This document shows, piece by piece, positions 20,140 through 29,800 of a stretch of DNA of 64,000 nt. The stretch's first letter is position 1, and each line of letters begins with the position of its first letter. The position numbers and the translations under genes were made by a program. The stretch comes from Aquabacterium sp. NJ1. GTDB lineage: Bacteria; Pseudomonadota; Gammaproteobacteria; Burkholderiales; Burkholderiaceae_C. Location: contig NZ_JRKM01000001.1 in NCBI RefSeq assembly GCF_000768065.1, positions 2,790,001 to 2,854,000 of the forward strand, written 5' to 3'. The notes below the pieces were generated by a model. That model saw nothing but the letters and a program-made list of their open reading frames with translations, searched no databases and was not told the DNA's origin.

Positions 20140-21608
20140 GTGCCGATGGCCGACACGATGGCCGTGAACAGCTGCCAGGTGCGCGCCACCGAGGCCACTT
20201 CCACCTGCTCGCCGGGTGCATGAGCGCCCCGGATGGTGGGGCCGAAGGAGACGATGTCCATGCCCGGGTACTTGGCCGCGATGATGCCGCACTCCAGCCC
20301 GGCGTGGATGACCTGCGTGGCCGATGCCTGCTGGAACTCGCGCTGGTAGACGCGCTGGCACAGCGTCAGCAAGGGTGAGTCGGGGTTGGGCGTCCAGCCC
20401 GGGTAGGCGCCGCTCTGTTCGGCCTGGGTGCCCGACAGCGCCCACAGGCTCACGATCTCGTCAGCCAGGGCCTGGCTGCCGCTGTCGCGCAGCGAGCGCA
20501 CCATGAAGTTGCAGCTGCCACCGGTGGGTGTGAGCTCGACCATGCCCAGGTTGTTGGAGGTCTCCACCACGCCGGGCACGCGCTGGCTCATGCGGCGCAC
20601 GCCATGCGGTGCGGCGTGCAGGCTCTGCAGCCAGATGTCCTGCTCGGCTGCGGCCATCACCTGCGTGGCTTGCACGGCCTCGGCGCGCAGTGCCAGGCGG
20701 GGCTCGACCCCTTCAAGCTCCTGCTGCAACAGGGCCTGCCACGACAGCAGGACCTGGGCGAGATCAGCGGCCAGCGCCTCGGGCACCGCGACCACCGCAA
20801 AGGCCTCGCGTGGCAAGGCGTTGCGGGCCGTGCCGCCTTGCAGGCTCACCAGGCGCACATCACCCAGGGCCTCCAGGCCACGCAGCACACGCACCAACAG
20901 CTTGATGGCATTGCCCCGCTCTTCGTGGATGTTGACGCCGGAGTGCCCGCCACGCAGCCCGGTCAGGCTGATGCGCCAGGCATCGTGCTCGGGCGGCATG
21001 GGCTCGGCCAGGCCGGTGCGTGCCACGTTGACGTCCATGCCGCCGGCACAACCGAGGTAGAACTCGCCCCACGCCTCGGTATCCAGGTTGAGCATGAGGC
21101 GGCCTTGCAGCAGGCCCGGTTGCAGCCCTTGCGCACCGCCCATGCCGGCTTCTTCGTCCACGGTGAACAAGGCCTCGATGGGGCCGTGCGGCAGGCTCTG
21201 GTCGGCCAGCAAGGCCAGGATCATGGCCACGCCCATGCCGTTGTCCGCGCCCAGGGTGGTGCCTTCGGCCTTCACCCAGCCGTCTTGCAGCACGGGCTGG
21301 ATCGGGTCGCGGCTGAAGTCGTGCTTCGAATCGCTGTTTTTCTGGCAGACCATGTCCAGATGGCCTTGCAGCACCAGGCCGGGCAGGTGTTCGCGGCCGG
21401 GCGTGGCGGGTTTGCGCACGATCAGGTTGCCAGCCTGGTCCACCAGCGTCGCCAGGCCCAGGCCCTCGGCCCACTGGCGCAGGTGTTCACGCAGCGGGCC
21501 CTCCTGCTTGGAGGGGCGCGGGATGCGGCACAGGGTGGCGAAGTGGGCCCACACGGCGGTGGGTTCAAGGTGGCTCAAGGCTTCAGGCGTGGCGGCGGTG
21601 GTCGACAT
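20136..21608 (-). CDS. pepD: aminoacyl-histidine dipeptidase (PepD, M20 family)
   Basis: A 490-residue enzyme matching E. coli PepD in length. The metal ligands and catalytic residues of the M20 family are visible: GHLDMV with His83 and Asp85, LGADNGMG with Asp122, DEEAGMGG with catalytic Glu152 and ligand Glu153, an Asp in LNLDTE (176), and a late His in VIHAGLECG. It hydrolyses dipeptides such as beta-Ala-His and other unspecific dipeptides in the cytoplasm. The ATG at 21608 (MSTTAATPEALSHLEP) was chosen because the 48 upstream residues do not match the family. It is coupled to the downstream DTW gene and divergent from trhP across 179 bp. Confidence 0.94.
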   Translation of the reverse strand: MSTTAATPEALSHLEPTAVWAHFATLCRIPRPSKQEGPLREHLRQWAEGLGLATLVDQAGNLIVRKPATPGREHLPGLVLQGHLDMVCQKNSDSKHDFSRDPIQPVLQDGWVKAEGTTLGADNGMGVAMILALLADQSLPHGPIEALFTVDEEAGMGGAQGLQPGLLQGRLMLNLDTEAWGEFYLGCAGGMDVNVARTGLAEPMPPEHDAWRISLTGLRGGHSGVNIHEERGNAIKLLVRVLRGLEALGDVRLVSLQGGTARNALPREAFAVVAVPEALAADLAQVLLSWQALLQQELEGVEPRLALRAEAVQATQVMAAAEQDIWLQSLHAAPHGVRRMSQRVPGVVETSNNLGMVELTPTGGSCNFMVRSLRDSGSQALADEIVSLWALSGTQAEQSGAYPGWTPNPDSPLLTLCQRVYQREFQQASATQVIHAGLECGIIAAKYPGMDIVSFGPTIRGAHAPGEQVEVASVARTWQLFTAIVSAIGT

Positions 21609-21787
21609 TTCAGCAGGCGCAACAGCAGGCAGGTTGATCACAGGTGAAGGCCAGGGCGCTGGCCATGGCTGTGACAGACGTGGAGCCAGCTTGCAGTCGG
21701 CCGGCCACCCGGGGATGCTAAGCCCGAAGCGCCCCGCGTGTTCGAATGCCATCCCAAGCCACCGAGAACGCGCGAAAATACGCGGCT

Positions 21788-23170
21788 ATGACCCGCCCCG
21801 CCCCCGAACTGCTTTTGCCCGCCGGCTCGCTCGACAAGATGCGCGCCGCTTACGACTTTGGCGCCGATGCCGTGTATGCCGGCCAGCCGCGTTACTCCCT
21901 GCGCGCGCGCAACAACGAGTTCAAGCTGGAGCAGCTGCAGCAAGGCATCAACGAGGCCCGGCAACGTGGCAAGAAGTTCTACGTCACCAGCAACCTGATT
22001 GCGCACAACGACAAGGTGCGCACCTACCTGCGCGACATCGAACCCGTGGTGGCCATGAAGCCCGACGGCATCATCATGGCGGACCCCGGCCTGATCATGA
22101 TGGTGCGCGAGAAGTGGCCCGAGGTGGCCGTGCACCTGTCCGTGCAGGCCAACACGACCAACTACGCCACCGTCAAGTTCTGGGAGAAGGTGGGCGTCAA
22201 GCGCATCATCCTGTCGCGCGAGCTGAGCCTCGACGAGATCGAGAAGATCCGCCAGGAATGCCCGGACATGGAACTGGAAGTGTTCGTGCACGGTGCCCTG
22301 TGCATCGCGTACTCGGGCCGTTGCCTGCTGTCGGGTTACTTCAACCGGCGCGACCCCAACCAGGGCACCTGCACCAACGCCTGCCGCTGGGACTACAAGA
22401 CCCATACCGGCTCGGAGTTGTCGGACACGGGCGAGGTCATCCCCATCAAGCTGGAAGGCGACTTCAACTTCGCGCACGAGCAGACCGAGGCCGAGCAGGC
22501 TTTCTCTGCTTGTGGTGATGGCAAACGCCATCCGGCTGCCGACCAGGTCTACCTGCTGGAAGAAGCCGAGCGCCCGGGCGAGCTCATGCCCATCATGGAA
22601 GACGAGCACGGCACCTACATCATGAACTCCAAGGACCTGCGCGCCGTGGAGCACGTGGCACGCCTGGCCGCCATCGGGGTGGATTCGCTCAAGGTCGAAG
22701 GCCGCACCAAGTCGCTGTACTACGTGGCCCGCGTGGCCCAGGTCTACCGCCAGGCCATTGACGACGCGGTGGCGGGCAAGCCCTTCAACCCCGATCTGCT
22801 GCTGCAGCTCGAAGGCATGGCCAACCGCGGCTACACCGGCGGCTTCCTGCAACGCCACCCGGCGCAGGCGTACCAGAACTACATCACCGGTCACTCCGAG
22901 TTCCAGCGCAGCAAGTTCGTGGCCGAGGTGCGTGGCATCGAAGACGGCTGGGCCGAGGTAGAGGTCAAGAACAAGTTCGCCGTGGGCGACACCATCGAGG
23001 TGATCCACCCCAGCGGCAACCAGATCGTCAAGCTGGAGGCCATGCGCAACCTGGAGGGCGCACCCATCGAGGTCGCGCCCGGCAGCCCGCTGCGCGTGCG
23101 CATCCCGCTGGCCGAGCAGTACAAGGGTGCGCTGCTGGCGCGTTTGCTGGAGCCCGCCACCGCGGCGTGA
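21788..23170 (+). CDS. trhP: U32 family tRNA hydroxylation protein TrhP (YegQ)
   Basis: A 460-residue protein close in length to E. coli YegQ/TrhP. It starts RPAPELLLPAGSLDKMRAA, then DAVYAGQPRYSLRARNNEF, then the U32 signature FVHGALCIAYSGRCLLSGY. Four Cys (172, 179, 195, 199) are the expected ligands of the iron-sulfur cluster in this family. TrhP takes part in prephenate-dependent hydroxylation of U34 in tRNA (ho5U, precursor of cmo5U). The older label peptidase or collagenase U32 is misleading for this branch. The start at 21788 fits the family; an ATG at 21746 would add 14 residues. It is a single gene, divergent from pepD. Confidence 0.93.
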   Translation: MTRPAPELLLPAGSLDKMRAAYDFGADAVYAGQPRYSLRARNNEFKLEQLQQGINEARQRGKKFYVTSNLIAHNDKVRTYLRDIEPVVAMKPDGIIMADPGLIMMVREKWPEVAVHLSVQANTTNYATVKFWEKVGVKRIILSRELSLDEIEKIRQECPDMELEVFVHGALCIAYSGRCLLSGYFNRRDPNQGTCTNACRWDYKTHTGSELSDTGEVIPIKLEGDFNFAHEQTEAEQAFSACGDGKRHPAADQVYLLEEAERPGELMPIMEDEHGTYIMNSKDLRAVEHVARLAAIGVDSLKVEGRTKSLYYVARVAQVYRQAIDDAVAGKPFNPDLLLQLEGMANRGYTGGFLQRHPAQAYQNYITGHSEFQRSKFVAEVRGIEDGWAEVEVKNKFAVGDTIEVIHPSGNQIVKLEAMRNLEGAPIEVAPGSPLRVRIPLAEQYKGALLARLLEPATAA

Positions 23171-23308
23171 CCTGCAGCGGGGCAGCGGGCTTGACACGCC
23201 GTTGCGTGCCGGCTGGATCCCCCTAAGCTGAAGGGCGGGCAGGCTATCGGCCAGGGCCGGGCTGCGCCTACACTGCGGCGCAGCTTGACCCCCTGGAATT
23301 GCTCGCCC

Positions 23309-26158
23309 ATGAACCGCTCCTGCCCTTTGACGGCGGTGGCTTGGGCCCTTGCCGTGCTGTGCGCCACCCTGGCCACGGGCGCATCCGCCCAGACTGCCCC
23401 GATCCCTGCTTCCATCCCTGTGCCCGCTGACCAGGCTGGCCATCAGCCTGCGGACCACCTGCCCGCCATCCAGATCACCGGCACGGCCTTGCGTGGTACC
23501 GATGCCCAGGCCGCCGCGGTGCCTGTGACCGTGCTGGGCCGCGCTGACATCGAGCGTTCCGGCGCACGCACCACCACCGAGCTGTTGCAGCAACTGCCGG
23601 TGATGCAGGGCATGACGCAGACCACATCGGTGGTGGGCAATGACTCGCGTGGCTACGCCAGCGTGTCCATCCACAACCTGGGTGATGCCTACACGCTGGT
23701 GCTGCTCAACGGCCAGCGCGTGGCGCCCTTTGGTGGGCAGCTGAGCAACGGGGCCTTGTCGGGTGTGGACATCAACACCATCCCGCTGGCCATGGTCGAA
23801 CGCATCGAGGTGCTGACCGATGGCGCTTCGGCGCTGTATGGCGCCGATGCCCTGGGTGGTGTGGTCAACATCATCACTCGGCGTGATGGCGATGCCAACG
23901 AGGCCACGGCCGGTGTGACCTGGCCGCGTGGCGGTGCCCGTGAATGGCGGCTGAGCGCCTTCAAGAGCGTGGGCAGCGTGGAGGATGCCGGGCAGAACCT
24001 GAGCCTGGGCGTGTCGGCCATGCGCCGCAGTGCGTTGCGGGCCACGGCGCGGGACTATGCGCGTGATGCCATCAAGGACTTCAACTTCGAGGGGCAGCGT
24101 TATCGCTTTGCGGATGTGCAGGATGCGGGTGCCCCTGCAACGATCTACGACTTCACCGGCACTTTTGGTTGGGCCAACCCCATGCTGAAACTGACGGGGC
24201 GGTGCCCAAGTGGTTCGTATGTCTATGACAACCCTTATGCCCCCTTTTTCTCGTATCAGTTTTTTCCGCTCTGCTCCTACAACTACGCGGGCGATCTGGA
24301 CCTGGTGCCTGAACAAGCTCAGCACAGCTTGATGACCAGCTTTACCCGGCAATTCACGCCGGACAACAAGCTGCAGCTGGACCTCTTGCTCTCACGCAGC
24401 GTGGTCACCTCTCACCTGGCGCCAGTGGCGACGGGCTTTTACGGGCTGGATGTGCTCAGCAGCTCGCCGGCTTTTGCTGGTCTGGGTGTGGGCGACAACC
24501 CCGTCAATCTGAGCTACCGCTTCGTCGACCTCGGCCGACGCGGCTTCGAAGACACCTCCGACCTGGCTCACCTGGCTGCGCGTCTGGAAGGGCGTTTGCA
24601 TGGCTGGTCCTGGTCGGCCGGCCTGAGCTATTCAGCCAGCTACCAGCGCAGCGACATCGAGCACGCCCTGAGCACCAACGCGGCCAAGCACCTGTTTGAC
24701 GATGGCCTGGTCAACCCGGTGGTGGCACCCGGCCAGCAGACGGCTTCAGACCTGGCTGCGCAACGCGCCGCCAGCTACAACGGCGAATGGCTCAGTGGGC
24801 GCTCAACCCTGGCCGAACTGCAATGGCTGGCTTCACGCGAGCTGATGCCCTTGCCGGGCGGCCCGCTCAAGTGGGCGGTGGGCGCCAACCTGCGGCGTGA
24901 AGGCCTGCGCTTCCAGCCCAGCCTGTTTGCGCAAGGCATGTTGTCAGACCTCGGTGCAGGTACCATGGCCTCGTCCTTCGACGCCGGCAACCTGCGCCTG
25001 GGGGATACCGTGCCCATGCAATCTTCCAGCGCTTCTCGCTATGTGTGGGGCCTGCTCAGCGAATGGCAGGCACCTGTCGCCCCCGCGCTGACCCTGGGCG
25101 CGGCCGTGCGCACCGACCACGATGAATTCGCGGGCCAGGCATGGACGGGCAAGACCAGCGCACGCTGGCAGGCCGCGCCCAACCTGATGTGGCGCGCGTC
25201 GCTCGGCACGGGTTTTCGCACACCCACGCTCAACCAGATGCGCTCGCCCGGGCGCTCCGATGGGGTCACCAGCAAACCATATGACTGCACGGCCGATTTA
25301 CAGGCTGTCGCGGTGTCTCTGGGGGCGGCGCCTTGCAGTGCCGCGGCCATCTACCCCCTGGTCGTCGGCGGCAATGGTGACTTGCAGCCCGAGAAGTCGG
25401 TGCAGGCCAACCTGGGCTTGAGGCTGGCGCCCGCAGCCGGTTATGTGCTGGGTGCCGACTTGTGGGCCGTGCACATCCATGACCGCATCGGCTCGGTGGA
25501 CGAAGCCGTGGCCTTCGAGCACCCTCAGGCCGTGCCGGCTTCGACCTGGACCACGGTGGACACCGGCAGCGGCCCGCAACTGGCGCTGCAAGGGCGCCCG
25601 ACCAATCTGGGCACGCTGATGTCATCGGGGCTGGACCTGTTGGCCAGCGCACGGCGCCCCACTGCCATTGGTGTGATCGACACCCAGATGCGTGCCACCG
25701 TCATGCTGCGCGAAGACAGCCAGGTCTACCCCGGTGGTCCCTGGTTCAGTGCGATCGACGACGGGCGCTACGGCGCCGCCACCTTGAAATGGCGTGCCAA
25801 CTGGCGCACCAGCCTGATCCGTGCGGGCTGGACACACACCCTGACGGCGCGTTACCAATCCGGCTATGACGACGCGCCCATCACAGCCTACCCCGTGGAC
25901 GCCAATGGCCAGGTCACCGGGCCGGGGCAGCAGATCCGCCTCAAGGCCGCGGATCAGGTCCTGTGGGACTGGCAGACCAGTTGGCAGCTCGATGGCACCC
26001 TGCAACTGACGGCTGGTGTGGTCAATATCTTTGACACCAAGCCGCCCTTGTCGCTCAACCAAGGCGGCGCAGGCAAGGGCCAGATGCTGGGTTACGACGA
26101 GCGCTACTTCGATGCCCGCGGCCGCATGTTGATGCTGGAAGCGCGGCTCACCTTTTAG
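23309..26158 (+). CDS. TonB-dependent outer-membrane receptor
   Basis: A 949-residue receptor. A signal peptide spans about 1-28 (ends GASAQ). The plug domain covers about 55-180 (ITGTALRGTD; VTVLGRADIERSGARTTTEL; VLLNGQRVAPFGG; IPLAMVERIEVLTDGASALY; VVNIITRRDG), followed by a 22-strand-type barrel ending in aromatic F (LEARLTF). The plug is of the type found in receptors for carbohydrates, peptides or other large ligands as well as siderophores, and the ligand cannot be told. The C-terminal RYFDARGRMLMLEARLTF is typical. The upstream 138 bp holds no clear Fur box. It precedes fumC on the same strand but 141 bp away. Confidence 0.94.
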   Translation: MNRSCPLTAVAWALAVLCATLATGASAQTAPIPASIPVPADQAGHQPADHLPAIQITGTALRGTDAQAAAVPVTVLGRADIERSGARTTTELLQQLPVMQGMTQTTSVVGNDSRGYASVSIHNLGDAYTLVLLNGQRVAPFGGQLSNGALSGVDINTIPLAMVERIEVLTDGASALYGADALGGVVNIITRRDGDANEATAGVTWPRGGAREWRLSAFKSVGSVEDAGQNLSLGVSAMRRSALRATARDYARDAIKDFNFEGQRYRFADVQDAGAPATIYDFTGTFGWANPMLKLTGRCPSGSYVYDNPYAPFFSYQFFPLCSYNYAGDLDLVPEQAQHSLMTSFTRQFTPDNKLQLDLLLSRSVVTSHLAPVATGFYGLDVLSSSPAFAGLGVGDNPVNLSYRFVDLGRRGFEDTSDLAHLAARLEGRLHGWSWSAGLSYSASYQRSDIEHALSTNAAKHLFDDGLVNPVVAPGQQTASDLAAQRAASYNGEWLSGRSTLAELQWLASRELMPLPGGPLKWAVGANLRREGLRFQPSLFAQGMLSDLGAGTMASSFDAGNLRLGDTVPMQSSSASRYVWGLLSEWQAPVAPALTLGAAVRTDHDEFAGQAWTGKTSARWQAAPNLMWRASLGTGFRTPTLNQMRSPGRSDGVTSKPYDCTADLQAVAVSLGAAPCSAAAIYPLVVGGNGDLQPEKSVQANLGLRLAPAAGYVLGADLWAVHIHDRIGSVDEAVAFEHPQAVPASTWTTVDTGSGPQLALQGRPTNLGTLMSSGLDLLASARRPTAIGVIDTQMRATVMLREDSQVYPGGPWFSAIDDGRYGAATLKWRANWRTSLIRAGWTHTLTARYQSGYDDAPITAYPVDANGQVTGPGQQIRLKAADQVLWDWQTSWQLDGTLQLTAGVVNIFDTKPPLSLNQGGAGKGQMLGYDERYFDARGRMLMLEARLTF

Positions 26159-26299
26159 GGCCACATCGCCTGCATGCGCCTTGCGGCGTCTGTGCGACGC
26201 ATGCGTTACATGTGCACGGCGGTACCGCTGATGCCAGCGCGGGCACGCCCTTGACAGCCGCCATCGGGGCGCGCAAGGTGGCCACACAGGAGGCCTCTC

Positions 26300-27685
26300 A
26301 TGCAGCCTTTGTCCCGCGTTGAACACGACGCCATGGGCGAGATCCTGGTGCCCGCATCGGCCCTGTGGGGCGCCCAGACGCAGCGCTCGCTCCAGCACTT
26401 CGCCATTTCCATCGAACGCATGCCCATGGCCCTGATCATGGCGCTGGCCCGCATCAAGCGAGCGTGCGCCCTGGTCAATGCCGGGCTCGGTTTGCTGGAC
26501 GCCCGTGTGTCGGCCGCCATCGTGCAGGCTGCCGACGAGGTGCTCGCCTGCCAGCATGACGAGGCCTTCCCCTTGTCGGTGTGGCAGACCGGTTCGGGCA
26601 CGCAGACCAATATGAACATGAACGAGGTGCTGGCCAACCGCGCATCCGAGCTGCTAGGCGGCGGCCGGGGCCCGGCGCGCCTGGTGCACCCCAATGACCA
26701 CGTCAACCTGGGCCAGTCGTCCAACGACATCTTCCCCACGGCCATGCACGTGGCCGCGCTCTCGGCCTTGAACCTGGCGCTGCTGCCTGCCCTGAGCGCG
26801 TTGAAAGACACGCTGGCCGACAAGGCCGATGCGTATGCCGACATCATCAAGATCGGCCGCACCCACCTGCAGGACGCCACGCCTCTGACCCTGGGCCAGG
26901 AGATGTCGGGCTGGGTGGCGCAGCTTGCGCACGCGCAAACCGCCATCACCCACAGCCTGGATGCCCTGCATGCCCTGGCGGTGGGCGGCACCGCCGTGGG
27001 CACGGGCCTCAACACGCACGCGCAGTTTGGTGAGCGCGTGGCGAGCATGCTGGCCGAGGAGCTGGGCTGGCCGCTGTACACGGCACCCAACCGCTTTGCG
27101 GCCCTGGCCTCGCACGAACCGCTGGTGAGCGCGCATGGGGCGCTGAAGACCCTGGCCGTGGCCTTGAACAAGATCGCCAACGATGTGCGCTGGCTGGCCT
27201 CCGGCCCGCGATGTGGCCTGGGCGAGCTGCACCTGCCGGAAAACGAACCCGGCAGCTCCATCATGCCCGGCAAGGTCAACCCCACGCAGTGCGAGGCGCT
27301 CACCATGGTGTGCTGCCAGGTCATGGGCAATGACGTGGCGCTCGGCATGGGCGCGGCATCGGGGCACTTCGAGCTCAATGTCTACAAGCCGCTCATCGCG
27401 CATGCCTTCCTGCAAAGCGCGCGCCTGCTGGCCGATGGCATGGCCAGCTTCGATGTGCACTGCGCCCGCGGCATCGAGGCGGACCGCGCACGCATGGCCG
27501 AACTGGTGGGGCGCTCGCTGATGCTGGTCACCGCGCTCAGCCCGCACATCGGTTATGAGCGCGCGGCCCACATGGCGCAATACGCCCATGCCAAGGGCCT
27601 GAGCCTGCGCGAGGCCGCGCTGGAACTGGCTTACGTCACCGCCGAAGAGTTCGACGAATGGGTGCGCCCGCAGCGCATGGTGTGA
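26300..27685 (+). CDS. fumC: class II fumarate hydratase
   Basis: A 461-residue enzyme of the fumarase/aspartase superfamily. The three conserved regions are present: GSGTQTNMN near 97-105, [10 protein letters not shown], and the mobile loop [16 protein letters not shown] with the catalytic Ser. [14 protein letters not shown] is the classical fumarase second region. It hydrates fumarate to L-malate in the TCA cycle; class II enzymes are iron-independent, heat-stable tetramers. The start is fixed by a strong ribosome site (AGGAGG at about 26288-26293). Upstream, TTGACA at 26251-26256 could be a -35 box, but no good -10 follows. It is a single gene. Confidence 0.96.
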   Translation: MQPLSRVEHDAMGEILVPASALWGAQTQRSLQHFAISIERMPMALIMALARIKRACALVNAGLGLLDARVSAAIVQAADEVLACQHDEAFPLSVWQTGSGTQTNMNMNEVLANRASELLGGGRGPARLVHPNDHVNLGQSSNDIFPTAMHVAALSALNLALLPALSALKDTLADKADAYADIIKIGRTHLQDATPLTLGQEMSGWVAQLAHAQTAITHSLDALHALAVGGTAVGTGLNTHAQFGERVASMLAEELGWPLYTAPNRFAALASHEPLVSAHGALKTLAVALNKIANDVRWLASGPRCGLGELHLPENEPGSSIMPGKVNPTQCEALTMVCCQVMGNDVALGMGAASGHFELNVYKPLIAHAFLQSARLLADGMASFDVHCARGIEADRARMAELVGRSLMLVTALSPHIGYERAAHMAQYAHAKGLSLREAALELAYVTAEEFDEWVRPQRMV

Positions 27686-27796
27686 CCCCTTGTTCCCGGG
27701 GGTGATGTTTGTTCAATCGCGCACACAATGCCTGCGGGGAGGGCCGCTGCATCGCTGGATGCAGGCCTGGATGTCCATCAATTGAACTGAACTCGA

Positions 27797-28657
27797 ATGA
27801 CTTTCTCGAAGAGCCAGCGTGCCTCAACGCTGATGAGCTTGGCCGTTTTGTGGGGACTGTCGGCCTCTCAAGCCCATGCCGACAACAAGCTGTTTGTGAC
27901 CGATACGCTGGACCGCGGCCAACTGGACCTGCGCATTTCCACGTATCACGGGGCTGCAAAGGGCGACATCACCCTTTTGTCCGATGGCAGCACCATCAGC
28001 AGCAAGTCACAAGGCAATGAGCTGGACGCGGCGGTGAGGTATGGCCTGGGAGCATCCACCCATATCGGGCTGTCCACGAGCTATGGCGTGAATCGCTCGC
28101 ACCAGCTGGATGAATCCTCGGGCAACACGGGGGATTTCAAGGCCAAGGGCTTTCAGGGCGGCAGTGTCTGGGTCAGACATGGCTTCCTGACGGGCTCGGA
28201 TTCGCCCTTGACCTTGTCTGGCGAGTTGGGTGTTGATGTTGCCACCGACAAGAACCTCTCCAACAGCTCATACAGCACGGCTTCATTGAGCGTGGCTGCC
28301 GGGTGGGACTTTGGTCAAGGTGTCAAAGGCTATACGGCGCTGGAATACACGGCAACCGAGCATGCTGATCAGGCCCGAAGCGTGAAAGTGAATGCAGGTG
28401 TGTGGCTGCCGTTGAACCGTCAGGTGACCATTGCGCCTGGCTTGACTTACCGGCGCCAGATGGAGACAACCTACATCAATGCCTATTCTGACTACACCTT
28501 GGGGTTGGCGGCCATGGTGCAAGTCGCACCTAGAACCTACATCAACCCGTCGCTGTTGTGGATGCGCAGTGAGGCGGTGGAGAGCAAGAACGGGCTGGCC
28601 CGGTTCAATGAAACCAACGGGCATACCGTGGGGGTGCAGCTCTATCAGTTGTTCTGA
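27797..28657 (+). CDS. outer-membrane beta-barrel protein of unknown function
   Basis: A 286-residue protein with a signal peptide ending ASQAHA at about 28. The mature part is made of alternating amphipathic strands (DLRISTYHG, NELDAAVRYGLG, HIGLSTSYGV, GGSVWVRHGFL, LTLSGELGVDVA) and ends in GVQLYQLF, a C-terminal Phe as expected for BamA-assembled barrels. About 10-12 strands fit this length. It resembles the transporter/OmpW-like porin superfamily only in general form. GC content seems a little lower than in the neighbours. It converges with the TrhA-like gene, and a strong inverted repeat lies between them. Confidence 0.8.
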   Translation: MTFSKSQRASTLMSLAVLWGLSASQAHADNKLFVTDTLDRGQLDLRISTYHGAAKGDITLLSDGSTISSKSQGNELDAAVRYGLGASTHIGLSTSYGVNRSHQLDESSGNTGDFKAKGFQGGSVWVRHGFLTGSDSPLTLSGELGVDVATDKNLSNSSYSTASLSVAAGWDFGQGVKGYTALEYTATEHADQARSVKVNAGVWLPLNRQVTIAPGLTYRRQMETTYINAYSDYTLGLAAMVQVAPRTYINPSLLWMRSEAVESKNGLARFNETNGHTVGVQLYQLF

Positions 28658-28679
28658 TCCAGCAGGCACACACATGACA

Positions 28680-28710
28680 GTGTGGCGCTTCAAGCCACGA
28701 AGCGCCACAC
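28680..28710. terminator. strong inverted repeat between convergent genes, possible bidirectional terminator
   Basis: A perfect 11 bp stem (GTGTGGCGCTT / AAGCGCCACAC) with a 9-base loop lies 22 bp after the stop of the outer-membrane protein gene. It overlaps the stop codon and last codons of the opposing TrhA-like gene. No T-run follows on either side, so it would be a non-canonical terminator or an mRNA 3'-end stabiliser for both transcripts. Confidence 0.5.
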
Positions 28711-29304
28711 CGTGAAGAAGTGGCTGGCCGTGCCGCCCAGCACGAACAGGTGCCAGATGCCGTGCGCATGGCGCAGGCGTTTGTCCAGCACGTAGAACAC
28801 GATGCCCACCGTGTAGAGCAGGCCACCGGCCAGCAACCACATCCAGCCATCGCCGCGCAGGCCGTTCATCAATGGCGTGGCCGCGGCGATCCCGCACCAG
28901 CCCATCAGCACGTACAGCGGCACCGAGGGCACCGTCTCGCGGCCCCACCACAGCTCCTTGCCGATGCCCACCAGCGCCAGCGTCCATTCAAAGGCGAAGA
29001 TGCTCCAGCCCAGCTGGCCATGCAGCGTCACCAGCGTGAACGGCGTGTAGGTGCCGGCAATCAAGAGGTAGATGGCGCAGTGGTCCACCTTGGCCCACAG
29101 GGCCTTGCTGGCCCCGCGGATGCTGTGATACAGGGAAGAGGCGGCGTACAGCACGATCATCGTCAGCCCGAACACGCTGAAGCTGAGGATCTTGAGCAGG
29201 TCGCCGCCCTCGATGGCCTGGGCCACCAGCACGGCCGAGCCCACGATGGCCAGGGCCAGGCCCAGCAGGTGGGTGACGCTGTTGAGTCGTTCGCCGTGGT
29301 ACAT
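28690..29304 (-). CDS. trhA: TrhA / hemolysin III family membrane protein
   Basis: A 204-residue protein with seven hydrophobic segments. It belongs to the CREST/hemolysin III (PAQR-like) superfamily. It starts YHGERLNSVTHLLGLALA, has ASSLYHSIRG (Ser and His of the S-x3-H motif), DHCAIYLLIAGTYTPF and the C-terminal H-x3-H (HGIWHLFVLGG), which together form the putative metal site. Members help maintain membrane energetics and fluidity in E. coli (TrhA/YqfA); real haemolytic activity is doubtful. ATG at 29304 is chosen since the longer frame adds non-family sequence. Its 3' end forms half of an inverted repeat. Confidence 0.92.
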   Translation of the reverse strand: MYHGERLNSVTHLLGLALAIVGSAVLVAQAIEGGDLLKILSFSVFGLTMIVLYAASSLYHSIRGASKALWAKVDHCAIYLLIAGTYTPFTLVTLHGQLGWSIFAFEWTLALVGIGKELWWGRETVPSVPLYVLMGWCGIAAATPLMNGLRGDGWMWLLAGGLLYTVGIVFYVLDKRLRHAHGIWHLFVLGGTASHFFTVWRFVA

Positions 29305-29413
29305 CGTGTGGGGCCTGTGTTGGAGCGTGGTGCGGTGGCAGATGGGCAGCCATGCTGGCAGGGCTGCAATACAACATGATGACGGCAGCAGCCTGACGTC
29401 TCCCTGTGCCAGA

Positions 29414-29800
29414 TCAGGTGTGGGAACGGTTTTTCGCCAGATGGTTCCGGATGGTCTTCGTAAAGCTGCCGATTTCGATGGGTTTGGCGATGTAGCCATC
29501 GCAGCCCGCTTCCAGCATGCGCGCTTCGTCGCCTTTCATGGCGTAGGCCGTGAAGGCCACCACCGCCATGTGGCGGGTGCTGGGGTCGGCTTTGAGCTGG
29601 CGTGTGAGGGTGAGCCCGTCAATGTCGGGCAACTGGATGTCCATCAGGATCAGCTCGGGCTGGAAGCTGCGGATGTCACGCAGGGCCGAATGGGCATCCG
29701 GCACGGACACCACCTCGATACCGTCTGCCTCGAGCAGAAAGCTCACCAGCTCCAGGTTCATGAGGTTGTCGTCCACGATCAGGACACGTGGCATGTTCAT
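29414..29800 (-). CDS. single-domain response regulator (DivK-like)
   Basis: A 128-residue stand-alone receiver domain. The acidic pair is in LIVDDN (residues 10-11), phosphoacceptor Asp54 is in LILMDIQLPDIDG, a Thr is in AFTAYAM, and Lys is in IAKPIEI. There is no output domain, so it acts by protein contact or as a phosphate shuttle, as DivK and CheY do. Its ATG overlaps the stop of the ETR1-like hybrid kinase (ATGA at 29797-29800), so the two are made together and it is the obvious phosphorelay partner. Confidence 0.95.
   Translation of the reverse strand: MNMPRVLIVDDNLMNLELVSFLLEADGIEVVSVPDAHSALRDIRSFQPELILMDIQLPDIDGLTLTRQLKADPSTRHMAVVAFTAYAMKGDEARMLEAGCDGYIAKPIEIGSFTKTIRNHLAKNRSHT

Noticed and set aside
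23171..23308. Sigma-70 promoter based on TTGACA near 23190
   Set aside because: No acceptable -10 box is found 16-18 bases downstream; the nearest candidate is too far away.
21638..24352. 904-codon open frame on the minus strand
   Set aside because: It is antisense to trhP and the TonB receptor. It has no domain, no ribosome site and biased composition.
27686..27720. Intrinsic terminator after fumC (ACCCC...GGGGT)
   Set aside because: The stem is only 5 bp with a long loop, and no proper T-run follows.
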